The translations under genes were made by a program, and so were the position numbers. Positions 33,726 through 43,056 of a stretch of DNA of 64,000 nucleotides are shown here, in pieces (positions within the stretch are counted from its first letter, which is position 1; each line of letters begins with the position of its first letter). The notes under the pieces are model-generated. The model ran no database searches. It saw only the letters and a list, made by a program, of their open reading frames with translations, and had not been told where the DNA came from. The DNA lies in the NCBI GenBank assembly GCA_910578835.1, contig CAJTSK010000008.1:36507-100506 (forward strand), given 5' to 3'. Source of the DNA: an uncultured Muribaculum sp. Its GTDB lineage: Bacteria; Bacteroidota; Bacteroidia; Bacteroidales; Muribaculaceae.

Positions 33726-35072
33726 TTATTGCCAAAGGCTCGCATAAAGGTTGATAAGGCTCATGATACTGTTTGCCGCATCGGCAAAACGGTTCTCATC
33801 ACCAAAGTACTCTTCAAATGTGAAACGGCTGCCATCGGCAACAAATACCATCACCGGCTCTACATCCCAGTAAGTATAGTAGCCATAATACTCATCTTTA
33901 TAGATTTCCCAAGCTATATTAGCCTGCACGGCTCCGGTATTTCCAAAATACATCTGACCCTTCATATACTTGTCAAGCGCATTGGCAAACTTCTTTGCAT
34001 CGCTTTCAGCATTGGGATTATATGGATAATCGCCGTCAAAGTCGCCAAGTTCCATAAGAGTACCGATATTAGATATCTCTGTCTTAATCTGCACACGGTC
34101 GAGGATGTTGACAGCTGCCTCACCGCTACGGAATGTCTTGTCGATATCAGCCTTTGCCTCAGAAATCTCGTCATAGTCGAAAAGCCCGGCAAGATGCTCC
34201 ATGTCACACATATTGCTACCCTTGAGCGAAGCGGTGGAAGACACCAGCCTTGTACCGCTTACATAGAGCGACTGAGCCTCGCTGATGAGAGTATTGTTGC
34301 CTTCAATCTTAGCGTCAAGAGTGAGGTTGGCAACACGCATGCCGGTCTTCATGAAGAATGTCTTGCCATTTATGTCAAGATTGTTTTCAACAGTGCCGTG
34401 CACGAGTTCCTTTCCGCTGTCGGTAATGGTTAAAGTCACATTTCGGGGCACGCTCACAAGAATATGCTCCTCATATTCCTCACCATAATAATCTTCATAG
34501 GAATTATCAAACGCCATATCCCAGTTTCCGCCGGTAGCCTGCACTTTTACCTCCGAGGTACCGAAACGGAATATAATGTCATTACTGTTAGGATCACGAT
34601 GCCATGTGTGGGTCTTGCTGTCAGGAGTGTATATACCTTTAAGCTTGTCAAATGACACCTGATAGTTTGTGACAAAAGCCCTTGATGCACGCGACAGGCT
34701 TGCAATATCGCCCGAGAGCCCCTTGGCAAGTGACCTTGCCATCACATTAAGCATGCTCTTGCCGCCTACTTCAAAGTTGAAATCATCTTCATCAAAATCA
34801 TAGTAAGCATAATTTTCAGAAAAATTGTCGAGTACATCGACAAGCTCTTTCTGGTCTTCAGTCTTGAAAAGTTTGGTTATTTCAACAGCAGTCTGATCAA
34901 GATAGTCACCGGCTTCAGTGGAAGATAAAGGATGATCTACTGTGGGGTCTACCGCGCCGGGGCCAACGACAGGCTCACCACCTTCTTTGTCGTCCTTGGA
35001 GTCACATGCACCCAACCCGAAGGTCAACATCCCGGCAAATAATGCAACGGGGAAAAATCTTTTAAAATTCAT
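33726..35072 (-). CDS. Unrecognised lipoprotein, probably surface-exposed
   Basis: 448 residues from the ATG at 35072 (MNFKRFFPVALFAGMLTFGLGAC); an 11-residue upstream extension is rejected because it precedes the signal peptide. The Cys is followed by DSKDDKEGG, similar to the acidic/Lys lipoprotein export signal that sends Bacteroidota lipoproteins to the cell surface. The rest is soluble, with alternating helix and beta regions and many Tyr/Asp near the end (YKDEYYGYYTYWDVEP). No family is recognised. It ends 10 bases before the TonB-dependent receptor, so it is probably a component of that uptake system. Confidence 0.75.
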   Translation of the reverse strand: MNFKRFFPVALFAGMLTFGLGACDSKDDKEGGEPVVGPGAVDPTVDHPLSSTEAGDYLDQTAVEITKLFKTEDQKELVDVLDNFSENYAYYDFDEDDFNFEVGGKSMLNVMARSLAKGLSGDIASLSRASRAFVTNYQVSFDKLKGIYTPDSKTHTWHRDPNSNDIIFRFGTSEVKVQATGGNWDMAFDNSYEDYYGEEYEEHILVSVPRNVTLTITDSGKELVHGTVENNLDINGKTFFMKTGMRVANLTLDAKIEGNNTLISEAQSLYVSGTRLVSSTASLKGSNMCDMEHLAGLFDYDEISEAKADIDKTFRSGEAAVNILDRVQIKTEISNIGTLMELGDFDGDYPYNPNAESDAKKFANALDKYMKGQMYFGNTGAVQANIAWEIYKDEYYGYYTYWDVEPVMVFVADGSRFTFEEYFGDENRFADAANSIMSLINLYASLWQ

Positions 35073-35115
35073 AGCTTTTACTTTACGATAAATACGGTTT
35101 ATCAATATGATAACA

Positions 35116-35123
35116 CAAATTTA
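35116..35123 (-). promoter_or_regulatory. -7 element (TAAATTTG) of the lipoprotein/receptor operon
   Basis: An exact TAnnTTTG on the - strand, 44 bases upstream of the lipoprotein ATG, with no good -33 partner. Confidence 0.4.
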
Positions 35124-35225
35124 CAATAATTTTTCAGAAATTATTATAACAAATATATAAAAATTTCAACGACACCGACTATGGCGTCATTTCTGCACTA
35201 TTTCCATAACAGGTAGGAACGCGCT

Positions 35226-37397
35226 CTAAAGATCGATTTTCTTGACCCGTTTGCGCTGGGTAAAGCGTTTGCGCAGCTGTATGAGCCTACGGTAATAGGA
35301 AAGCACCTGGAGCCACAGTCCGCTGGGAGTAGCCGTGACATCGCTTACAAGAGGGTCTATGGACGATGCGGCGGTAGCCACGTCAGACCCGAACTGCTCC
35401 GGATAGAGCACGACAAGATTATTGCGAGAGAAATATTTCTGCAAGAAGCCGGGCAACTCATCCATACCCGAATTAAACGACAGCGAGGCACGTCGGGCAT
35501 TCACCACGACAAAGAGGTCATCGTCAAGAATGCGGTTGGCGAGCAGCACAAAGTCGTCCCAGTCTTCCACATCGCGGTACTCGGCACGGATGTCGTAACG
35601 CTCCTTGTGGAGCACACCGCGGATATAGGGCTGCACATCGGGATGACAGCAGAATATTATACGACACCCGAGCTGGCGCGTAAGATTGCCAAGCGACATC
35701 ACCCAACGGCGGAAACCGGTCTCAAACTGCGCCTTTTCCGGCACCGACACCACAATACGGGTAATCGTGCTGACAGGAATAAAACAGCGGGTGATGACCA
35801 CCATGCGGTGGGTCGCCGACAGCAACTGTTCTATCTTGCTTCCGAAAAACGAGTCAATTACCGTAGCCTTGCGGTGCATGCCTATTATCACGTCGGAGAT
35901 ATCGCGTTCCTCTATGGTGTTGACAAGTCCGGTCACCACATTCAGGTCGTAGCGTTCAATAGGAATCAGCTTCGCATCTACACTTGCGGCTGCCTGTTGA
36001 GCCACATCAAGCGAGTTTCTGCCGATAGCCCTTGAACCGGCGGAATTGTCATTGCGCACATGGATTGCATATAGATTGTTTGCCTTGGAGTAAGGGCTGC
36101 GGGTAAGCAGGGCAAGCTCCACGAGTGACGCCGCTGTAATAGGGTTGGACACCGAAATAAGGGTGTTGGATGAACGACCTGCCGTACCGCTCTCTTCCGA
36201 GTGTCCTTCAAGCTGCATGAGCTTGAGGCGTGACGCCGCCCTTTCTGTGATAATCGACGAGATAGTGCATGTCACAAGTATCATCACGATAGTGCCGTTA
36301 AGCACCTCCTCGCCAAACATGCCTATGTTGAAGCCGATCATCACTGCAGCAAGTGTCGCTGCCGCCTGGGCATTGGAGAGTCCGAAAATCATGCTCCGCT
36401 CCGCGCCGTTCATCTTGTAAGTGCGCTGTGTGAGCCATGCAGCAATCCACTTAACGAGTGTTGCCATCACGGTCATCACCGCCGCCACATAGACGGTATC
36501 CCAGCTCTTGACCACTACACCGACATTAATAAGCATGCCCACACCTATAAGGAAGTAAGGTATGAAAATGGCGTTGCCGACAAACTCTATACGGTTCATC
36601 AGCGGCGACATGTTGGGGATATAGCGGTTGAGCACAAGTCCGGCAAAGAAAGCGCCAAGCACACTCTCCAGACCTATCATCTGCGCGGAGAAACTCGCAA
36701 GAAATACCATTGCGAGCACGTAGACAAACTGCGACACATTGTCGCTGTATTTTTTAAAGAACCATCGCGTAAGCCTCGGGAATGTATATACTACCACGAT
36801 GCAATAAAGCACCAGGCGCAGCATAAGCTTCAACACCTCACCGACATTAAATGAGCCGTCGGAATAGATGCCGACGCAGATGGCAAGCACTATAAGCGCG
36901 CCCAACACCGTGACAATCGTACCGGCAATCGTTATAATCACCGCCGGCGACTTGGTAAGGCCGAAACGCGATACCACAGGATAGGCTATAAGGGTATGGG
37001 AGGCATACATGGAGGCAAGCAGCACCGATGTAAGCCAGTCAAGATTAAGCAGATAATAGGACGACACCGTACCGAGCACCATCGGCACAAGAAATGTGTA
37101 CATGCCGAAACAAAGTCCCTTCTTGAGGTTCTTCTTCAGGTGGTACATGTCAATCTCTATTCCCGCAAGAAACATCAGGTAAAGGATACCTACCTGACCG
37201 AAAATAGCAAAACTGGCATCACGCTCCAGTAATCCTATGCCGTAAGGCCCCACCACAATACCGGCAACAATCATGCCTATAATATGGGGGATTCTAAGCT
37301 TGTTGAGCAACAATGGCGACAACAGTATAATGACCAGCACGATAAAAAATATCAATACCGGGTCACTTACAAGTACTGCTGCGTTCATGACATTCAT
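35226..37397 (-). CDS. Cation:proton antiporter (CPA2/KefB-like) with universal-stress-type tail
   Basis: 723 residues. The N-terminal 390 residues hold about 12 membrane segments of the Na+/H+ exchanger fold (LRIPHIIGMIVAGIVVGPYGIG and FLAGIEIDMYHLKKN, typical of CPA2). The remaining 330 residues are cytoplasmic and contain two USP-like alpha/beta modules (LLTRSPYSKANNLYAIHVRN; VNTIEERDISDVIIGMHRK). No TrkA-N domain is seen. It would exchange K+ or Na+ for H+ and may sense nucleotides through the USP domains. Met 1 or Met 4 could be the start. A -7 element lies just upstream. Confidence 0.9.
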   Translation of the reverse strand: MNVMNAAVLVSDPVLIFFIVLVIILLSPLLLNKLRIPHIIGMIVAGIVVGPYGIGLLERDASFAIFGQVGILYLMFLAGIEIDMYHLKKNLKKGLCFGMYTFLVPMVLGTVSSYYLLNLDWLTSVLLASMYASHTLIAYPVVSRFGLTKSPAVIITIAGTIVTVLGALIVLAICVGIYSDGSFNVGEVLKLMLRLVLYCIVVVYTFPRLTRWFFKKYSDNVSQFVYVLAMVFLASFSAQMIGLESVLGAFFAGLVLNRYIPNMSPLMNRIEFVGNAIFIPYFLIGVGMLINVGVVVKSWDTVYVAAVMTVMATLVKWIAAWLTQRTYKMNGAERSMIFGLSNAQAAATLAAVMIGFNIGMFGEEVLNGTIVMILVTCTISSIITERAASRLKLMQLEGHSEESGTAGRSSNTLISVSNPITAASLVELALLTRSPYSKANNLYAIHVRNDNSAGSRAIGRNSLDVAQQAAASVDAKLIPIERYDLNVVTGLVNTIEERDISDVIIGMHRKATVIDSFFGSKIEQLLSATHRMVVITRCFIPVSTITRIVVSVPEKAQFETGFRRWVMSLGNLTRQLGCRIIFCCHPDVQPYIRGVLHKERYDIRAEYRDVEDWDDFVLLANRILDDDLFVVVNARRASLSFNSGMDELPGFLQKYFSRNNLVVLYPEQFGSDVATAASSIDPLVSDVTATPSGLWLQVLSYYRRLIQLRKRFTQRKRVKKIDL

Positions 37398-37424
37398 ACA
37401 CGTATGCTCTAAGAAATATCTTCA

Positions 37425-37432
37425 CAAAATTA
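37425..37432 (-). promoter_or_regulatory. -7 element (TAATTTTG) of the antiporter gene
   Basis: An exact TAnnTTTG on the - strand, 28 bases before the ATG. The nearest TTTG upstream is only 12 bases away. Confidence 0.4.
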
Positions 37433-37445
37433 GTTAATTTTCGCC

Positions 37446-37480
37446 AAATAAAAAAGGAGGCGGCTCTCGTCGACTCCTTT
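37446..37480 (-). terminator. Terminator downstream of asd
   Basis: On the - strand AAAGGAG (37480-37474) pairs with CTCCTTT (37459-37453) and runs into TTTTTTATTT. It lies about 70 bases after the asd stop. Confidence 0.75.
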
Positions 37481-37547
37481 CGTAAATAAAATAAAGGCTT
37501 AAAAGAATAAAATCTTAGTTTGTACAGAGGTTTCTTATAAGGATATA

Positions 37548-38567
37548 TTAATTTTCAAATTTCTTTCCGTGGGCAATCATGTACTGTGCAATCTGCACGG
37601 CATTGAGAGCCGCACCCTTCTTTATCTGGTCGCCTACAACCCAGAATGAAAGTCCGTTTTGACAAGTCAGGTCCTTACGGAGACGACCTACATACACGGG
37701 GTCTTCATTTGCGATGTCAAGCGGCATGGGATACTTTTTGTTGGCCGGGTCATCGAGAACCACCACACCTTCAGCGGCGGCAAGCGCCTTGCGAGCCTCA
37801 TCAAGAGAAACCGGACTTTCGGTCTCAATCCATATCGACTCGGAATGAGCGCGCATTACAGGCACACGCACACAAGTGGCACTCACTTCAATGCCGGGAG
37901 CATGCATTATTTTCTTGGTCTCGTTATACATCTTCATCTCCTCCTTGGTGTAACCGTTGTCGGTAAACACGTCAACCTGAGGAATGACATTGTAAGCAAG
38001 CTGATAAGCAAACTTCTCTACCGTAGGCTCCTCGCCACGACCTAACTGGGCATACTGCTCAATAAGCTCATCCATAGCAGCGGCTCCCGCGCCGGAAGCA
38101 GCCTGATAAGTCGCCACATGCACGCGGCGTATGGGTGAGATGTCGTTAAGCGGCTTGAGAGCCACAACCATCTGGATTGTCGTACAGTTGGGGTTGGCTA
38201 TAATGTTGCGAGGGGTATTGAACGCGTCATCACCGTTGACCTCAGGCACAACCAAAGGCACATCGTCATCCATGCGGAAAGCGCTGGAGTTGTCAATCAT
38301 GATTGCGCCATGCTTGGTAATAGTCTCGGCAAACTCGCGGGAAGTGCCCGCACCTGCCGAAGTAAACGCGATGTCAACGCCCTTGAAGTCATCATTGTGC
38401 TTAAGTTCCTTCACTTCAATTTCCTTACCACGGAATGTGTACTTTCGACCGGCACTACGAGCCGAGCCAAACAACAACAATTCATCAACAGGGAAATTCT
38501 GCTGGTCCAGAACACGAAGGAACTCCTGACCTACGGCGCCACTGGCACCTACTATCGCAACTTTCAT
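37548..38567 (-). CDS. asd: Aspartate-semialdehyde dehydrogenase
   Basis: Reduces aspartyl phosphate to aspartate semialdehyde with NADPH, the branch point to lysine/diaminopimelate, threonine and methionine. 339 residues. The NADP-binding loop VGASGAVGQEFLRVL is at the N-terminus; the catalytic Cys is in IANPNCTTIQM (about 129), and the catalytic His is expected in RVPVMRAHSESIWIE. The length is normal. It has a full promoter upstream and a terminator downstream, so it is a single-gene unit. Confidence 0.96.
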   Translation of the reverse strand: MKVAIVGASGAVGQEFLRVLDQQNFPVDELLLFGSARSAGRKYTFRGKEIEVKELKHNDDFKGVDIAFTSAGAGTSREFAETITKHGAIMIDNSSAFRMDDDVPLVVPEVNGDDAFNTPRNIIANPNCTTIQMVVALKPLNDISPIRRVHVATYQAASGAGAAAMDELIEQYAQLGRGEEPTVEKFAYQLAYNVIPQVDVFTDNGYTKEEMKMYNETKKIMHAPGIEVSATCVRVPVMRAHSESIWIETESPVSLDEARKALAAAEGVVVLDDPANKKYPMPLDIANEDPVYVGRLRKDLTCQNGLSFWVVGDQIKKGAALNAVQIAQYMIAHGKKFEN

Positions 38568-38594
38568 AGACTTCTAATTTCTTTTTTTATCGCA

Positions 38595-38626
38595 CAAAGG
38601 TATGTAATTCTTTCCTTTTATGCAAA
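38595..38626 (-). promoter_or_regulatory. Promoter of asd (TTTG - 20 bp - TACCTTTG)
   Basis: - strand TTTG at 38626-38623 and TACCTTTG at 38602-38595, separated by exactly 20 bases. The predicted leader is about 20 bases. Confidence 0.8.
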
Positions 38627-38725
38627 TTTAGCAAAACGAAGCATGAAAAAAATATTACTTTTTCTACATTTGTCACGATAATTTGTGCCCGATGCGCCGT
38701 CAGGAGCGGTCATTTCATCATGCCG

Positions 38726-40003
38726 TCAGAAGGTAACCGACAACTGCGCCTGCAGACGGTTGCTGTGAAGCGACGCGTCGTCAAACGACTTGCGGTGACC
38801 GTAATCATACTCCACACCTACGCCTATAATCTTGTTGACGGCATAAATGAGGTTTGCCGCGGCGTAGTCACCGTAACGGTACTGTTCTTCACCGGGAGCG
38901 GTGCCGGATGGCGCCCAGTTGGTCACATGACTGTATACGGCGTTAAACGACAGGCGTGAGGTAAGATTGATTGTCATGCCTGCCGTAAGTCCCATCGAGT
39001 TCATGAGGCGGCATTTGCCGCTGTGGTCGGCTTCGGGCACTGCGTCCAGCCCGAGACCGGTATTATCCTGAAGATAATTTGAAATGCCCTGACCGTAGGT
39101 TGCGTCATAATACAATGTCAGCGCAGGCAACACCTTTGCAAGTCCTGACAATTGCACGCCCCAGCCTACCGGAGTGTGGTTTTTGCCGGCGACAAGGTCG
39201 CGGTATTGAATCGGACGCACCAGACCCGACAGTCTTATGTGGCTGTCACCGCCATCCCAGCCATATTGCAGATAGAGAGGTATCGCCGGTATGCGCTGGT
39301 TGACTGTCGCCGTGCCGTCACCGGCAGTAATGTCGGCTGTGGGCGCATCAATACCGATTGCACCGGTAAATGAGGGAGTGAACTCATGGGTATATCCGGC
39401 GGTAAACAAAGATATGTTGGCAGAGCCGTTAGGACCCTGGTCATCTATTGTATAAGGCATCGCAGCCCCGTCGGCAAAAAGGCTCGAAGTGTAACCTACC
39501 TGAAATCCGCGGTAAGTCACATAGAAGTGGGACACATCGAAGCCATAATCATTGCCGTCATTAATCTCAGCCTTGAAAAACAAGCCTACCTTGTCTTTAG
39601 TACCCGGCAATGCCACGGCGTTGATATAAAACGAAGATGTCAGCGCAGTGAAACGCAGCGACGCGCCGTTGCCAGGGGTAGCGGGCGTAATAGAAGATGG
39701 CACAAACGCATAGGGCGAAGGCATGTCACCGCCAAAATCGACTACCCCCTCGCCAAGAAACGAAGCTCCGAGACCGAGATAAAACTTATTGTCTTTCCCG
39801 ACAATCGCGAAGCGCGGCAACCCGTTGTCATTTTTTCGCTTCGGGGCGTTATCGATAAACTCTTCCTGAACGTCGACAGCGGAATTTTCGTCACCGACAA
39901 TCACCGACACGATAGTCTCGTCGTCGGGTGTCTGCGCGACCATGACCGACGGCACGGCAATAAAGCTGCCGGCTAATGTAATAAGTAGAGACTTTTTCAT
40001 CAT
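38726..40003 (-). CDS. Outer-membrane porin-like beta barrel, last gene of the decarboxylase operon
   Basis: 425 residues. A signal peptide (MMKKSLLITLAGSFIAVPSVMVA-Q) is followed by an acidic linker, then a barrel of alternating strands (FYLGLGASFLGEGVVDFGGD, then GVQLSGLAKVLPALTLYYDATYG) ending in the C-terminal aromatic strand LQAQLSVTF. The layout resembles DcaP-like/OprO-P-type porins. It starts 30 bases after the MFS gene stop on the same strand, so it most likely admits the substrate of the decarboxylase/antiporter system through the outer membrane (inference from context). Confidence 0.75.
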   Translation of the reverse strand: MMKKSLLITLAGSFIAVPSVMVAQTPDDETIVSVIVGDENSAVDVQEEFIDNAPKRKNDNGLPRFAIVGKDNKFYLGLGASFLGEGVVDFGGDMPSPYAFVPSSITPATPGNGASLRFTALTSSFYINAVALPGTKDKVGLFFKAEINDGNDYGFDVSHFYVTYRGFQVGYTSSLFADGAAMPYTIDDQGPNGSANISLFTAGYTHEFTPSFTGAIGIDAPTADITAGDGTATVNQRIPAIPLYLQYGWDGGDSHIRLSGLVRPIQYRDLVAGKNHTPVGWGVQLSGLAKVLPALTLYYDATYGQGISNYLQDNTGLGLDAVPEADHSGKCRLMNSMGLTAGMTINLTSRLSFNAVYSHVTNWAPSGTAPGEEQYRYGDYAAANLIYAVNKIIGVGVEYDYGHRKSFDDASLHSNRLQAQLSVTF

Positions 40004-40032
40004 AAAAAATCTTTAGTTAAGTAACTATTAGT

Positions 40033-41292
40033 TTATTTAGTCTTATTCTCAACACCAGAGTCAAGCGGTTTCTTGCCGTAAGCGGCAAGTTCGTCATTGA
40101 CACTGAAAGTAAATGAATCACGCTTTATTATAGCGATTACCAACACCACAGCCATGCAAGCTGCGCTTATCACGAAAGCCGTGACCGATTTCAATCCGAC
40201 AAAAAATAGCGGGCATATGGCAACGCCGATATAATTAGCCGACATCACATAAGAGAGCACCTTGGTCGAATGAGCGGCCGAGGGAGCGAGTTCCGAAGCC
40301 TTGTCGTAGAAAATAGGCTGCAGCGCGCCATAGCCGAATCCCATCAGTGACGCCCCTATGAAATATGCCGTCAGCGATGGACAGAAAGCGATAATCAGCG
40401 GGCCGACAATCATCATAGCCACACACACCGGAATCGTAAGTTTCCGGAAAAAGCACACAATCTTGCCCAGAAAGAAGCCCGGAAGAGTGACCATAAGATA
40501 GAACACGGCACTGACATAACCAGTCGCATCATCGCCCATGTGATGTGACGACATCAGAAATGGTATAAAAAATGATAAGGTAATGCCTGCCACAGTCACC
40601 ACGAGATAGAAAAAGATAATGCCGAAAAGGCGTTTGCGTATCTCGACGAAAGGCAGCCCGGCCGACTTGATATGAGCCTGCACTACGGTCGCCACGTCGC
40701 CTCCGCTGTCGCGCGACATATAGCGCTGTGACAGAAACACCGACAGGGCGAGCGGTATTATAGGCATAAGGTACACGACAAAGGGTATATGCCAGTTTTT
40801 CCCTTCCGTAAGCCCTACGGCAAGCGTTGCAAGCACAAGTGTACCGTTGGCTATACCCGATTTTATGCCCATCTGCTGCAGACGGTACTTTCCGGTAAAA
40901 ATCTCGGCAAGCAATCCGGCGGCAAGCGGGATTACAAGACCGCAACCCATGCCGAGCACGCAGCTTACTATTATAAGCCCGAGGATTGAGTCGACAAAGA
41001 AGTAAGCTATGCCGGCAAGGAGAAACACCGTCAATCCAAGCACGACAAGACCTACCTTGTTACGGCTCACCGAGAGCTTACCCGATAGCAAGATGAAGGG
41101 GAATATACAGAAGTTAGGGAGTATTTCGAGCAACTGACACTCAAGATGGGAAGCTCCCGGAAACACCTTGTCAATGACACTCAGCAAAGGGGATATGGCG
41201 AGTCCCGGCAGGTCAACCACAAGCGACAGCGACCATACGGCTATCAATGTAAGCAAAGGGATATAGCCTCTGCCGGTAGGAATACGTTTCAT
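40033..41292 (-). CDS. MFS transporter in the decarboxylase operon
   Basis: About 419 residues with 12 predicted membrane segments in two halves of six. The Arg/Gly loop between segments 2 and 3 reads GKLSVSRNKVG in place of the usual G-x3-D-R-x-G-R-R. ATG 41292 (MKRIPTGRGYIPLLTLI) is preferred over the 22-residue upstream extension, which has no membrane-protein character. No substrate motif can be read. Being between the GadC-like exchanger and the porin, it may carry the amine product or the amino acid. Confidence 0.85.
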   Translation of the reverse strand: MKRIPTGRGYIPLLTLIAVWSLSLVVDLPGLAISPLLSVIDKVFPGASHLECQLLEILPNFCIFPFILLSGKLSVSRNKVGLVVLGLTVFLLAGIAYFFVDSILGLIIVSCVLGMGCGLVIPLAAGLLAEIFTGKYRLQQMGIKSGIANGTLVLATLAVGLTEGKNWHIPFVVYLMPIIPLALSVFLSQRYMSRDSGGDVATVVQAHIKSAGLPFVEIRKRLFGIIFFYLVVTVAGITLSFFIPFLMSSHHMGDDATGYVSAVFYLMVTLPGFFLGKIVCFFRKLTIPVCVAMMIVGPLIIAFCPSLTAYFIGASLMGFGYGALQPIFYDKASELAPSAAHSTKVLSYVMSANYIGVAICPLFFVGLKSVTAFVISAACMAVVLVIAIIKRDSFTFSVNDELAAYGKKPLDSGVENKTK

Positions 41293-41404
41293 AACATCGT
41301 TATAAGCTCTTAATGGAAGCTGTGTCATGACACACACATGCCGCGACACAGCATCCATAAAAATATTATTTTCAAGAGCCGGCTGTCAGTGACGGCAATC
41401 TATA

Positions 41405-43021
41405 TTACTTTTCTACGGCAGGACCTGAAGCCTCACCCTCCTCCTTGGATATTCGAGCAACCGTTGCAGAAATCTCTTCGGCGGTCGGCACATAACCGGC
41501 GCTCCATTTTGACACCTGCGAGGGTTTACGATTCTCTATCTGCCAGTCAAAGGGATAGAACTTGTCGGCAACCGCCGGGTCTCGCCATGAGGGACGGCGG
41601 CAAGCGTAGACTATCAACGGGACACAGAAGAATACTGCCGCGCCTATCAGGATAATCAGCACATATACGACGGGACTGCCTGTATTAATCTGCGATGGCG
41701 GGATAAAGCTAAGTATCATAGCCACTACAGCGCCGATAATGCCGATACCGGTTACCACGACTTCACCCAACTTACCGCCCGGGACGCGGAATCCGCGACG
41801 CTTTGCAGGCTGGGTGTGACGAAGGCGTATAAACGCGAAGTAAATCATCAGCACCAATATCAGATAGATTACGGTCGCCATCTGCGACATAACCTGATAA
41901 GCCGACTCAACCGACGGCAATACCACGAGCACGAAGGCAAGCAATGTCACAAACAGAGCCTGGACATAAAGGATGGGCTTGTTGACACCACGTGAGTTGG
42001 TCTTCTGGAGCGACCGCGGAAGATAACCGCTCTCGCCCACGGCAACAAGACCTGTCGACGGACCGGCGATGATGACGCTGACCTGACCTATCACACCGAA
42101 GGTGATAAGCAGGGCCATCACATTACCGAGCCAAGGCACACCGATGGAAGCCCAGAGGTCATTGTAAGCCACAAGTAACGAGGCAAGAAGATTGATATCT
42201 TTTGCAGGCACCACAAAGCCGATGGCAAGAGTGGCGAAGACAAAAAGCGCTACAATCACCGCCACTGCGGTAAACATGGCGCGCGGGAACTGGCGGGCAG
42301 GATTTTTCATGTTCTGCACATGCACGGCATTCATTTCCATACCACCATAAAACAGGAAGATTGACGCGGCGAGCACCACTGTGCCTATCTTGGTGAAATC
42401 AGGGAAAAATGACTCATGAGTGAGCATGATAGGCTTGCCCATGCATAAATAAGCGACTCCAAGCACAATCAGTATTGCACCGGGAACAATGGTTCCGAAC
42501 AGACCGCCCAGCGTACTAAGCATCTTTGACGACTTCATGCCACGGAATGCCATGAAATTACAGAACCAATAGACACCAAGCACAATCAACAGGGTATATA
42601 GCTTGTTGGAAGCAAGGCGGGCATCAAATGCCTCAGGCCAGAAGATATAGGCAAGCGAGACGGCGCCAAACATAAGGACGGCAGGAAACCATATCACAAG
42701 TGTCTGCCATTCAAGATACATAGCCGACCACCCCCAACGGGTACCGAAAGCTTCCGAAACCCAACGGTAAAGACCGCCTGAATGAGTATAAGTGGAGGCA
42801 AGTTCGGCACACACGAGAGAAAAAGGAATAAGAAATACTATCGCGGCGAAAAGATAGTAGAATATTGACTGTATGCCAAATTCTGCCTGGGAAGGAAGAC
42901 CGCGGAGGCTCACTACCGTGGTGATAATCATGACGGTCATCGCACCGGTCGAGATGAGAGCCTTCGCGGGTTTGCTTTCCTTAGGCTGAATTGCAGGCTT
43001 TTTTGTATCAGAAGTAGCCAT
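41405..43021 (-). CDS. APC-superfamily amino acid exchanger (GadC-like)
   Basis: 538 residues with 12 membrane segments. The first segment holds ALISTGAMTVMIITTVVSLRGLPSQAEFGIQSIFYY in pieces, with the backbone break of the APC fold and the GLPS.AE.G pattern typical of the glutamate:GABA antiporter group. It continues with LVCAELASTYTHSGGLYRWV and ends in a soluble C-terminal tail of about 50 residues (QIENRKPSQVSKW...), reminiscent of the pH-gating plug of GadC. Probable role: exchange of an external amino acid for the amine made by the adjacent decarboxylase. The gap to that gene is 35 bases. Confidence 0.88.
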   Translation of the reverse strand: MATSDTKKPAIQPKESKPAKALISTGAMTVMIITTVVSLRGLPSQAEFGIQSIFYYLFAAIVFLIPFSLVCAELASTYTHSGGLYRWVSEAFGTRWGWSAMYLEWQTLVIWFPAVLMFGAVSLAYIFWPEAFDARLASNKLYTLLIVLGVYWFCNFMAFRGMKSSKMLSTLGGLFGTIVPGAILIVLGVAYLCMGKPIMLTHESFFPDFTKIGTVVLAASIFLFYGGMEMNAVHVQNMKNPARQFPRAMFTAVAVIVALFVFATLAIGFVVPAKDINLLASLLVAYNDLWASIGVPWLGNVMALLITFGVIGQVSVIIAGPSTGLVAVGESGYLPRSLQKTNSRGVNKPILYVQALFVTLLAFVLVVLPSVESAYQVMSQMATVIYLILVLMIYFAFIRLRHTQPAKRRGFRVPGGKLGEVVVTGIGIIGAVVAMILSFIPPSQINTGSPVVYVLIILIGAAVFFCVPLIVYACRRPSWRDPAVADKFYPFDWQIENRKPSQVSKWSAGYVPTAEEISATVARISKEEGEASGPAVEK

Positions 43022-43056
43022 AAGCCTAAGTTTTTTTAGTTAAGTAATTATGTTGT

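Noticed and set aside
38690..38725. CTGACGGC repeat after the porin gene as a terminator
   Set aside because: The two copies are direct, not inverted, and cannot form a stem.
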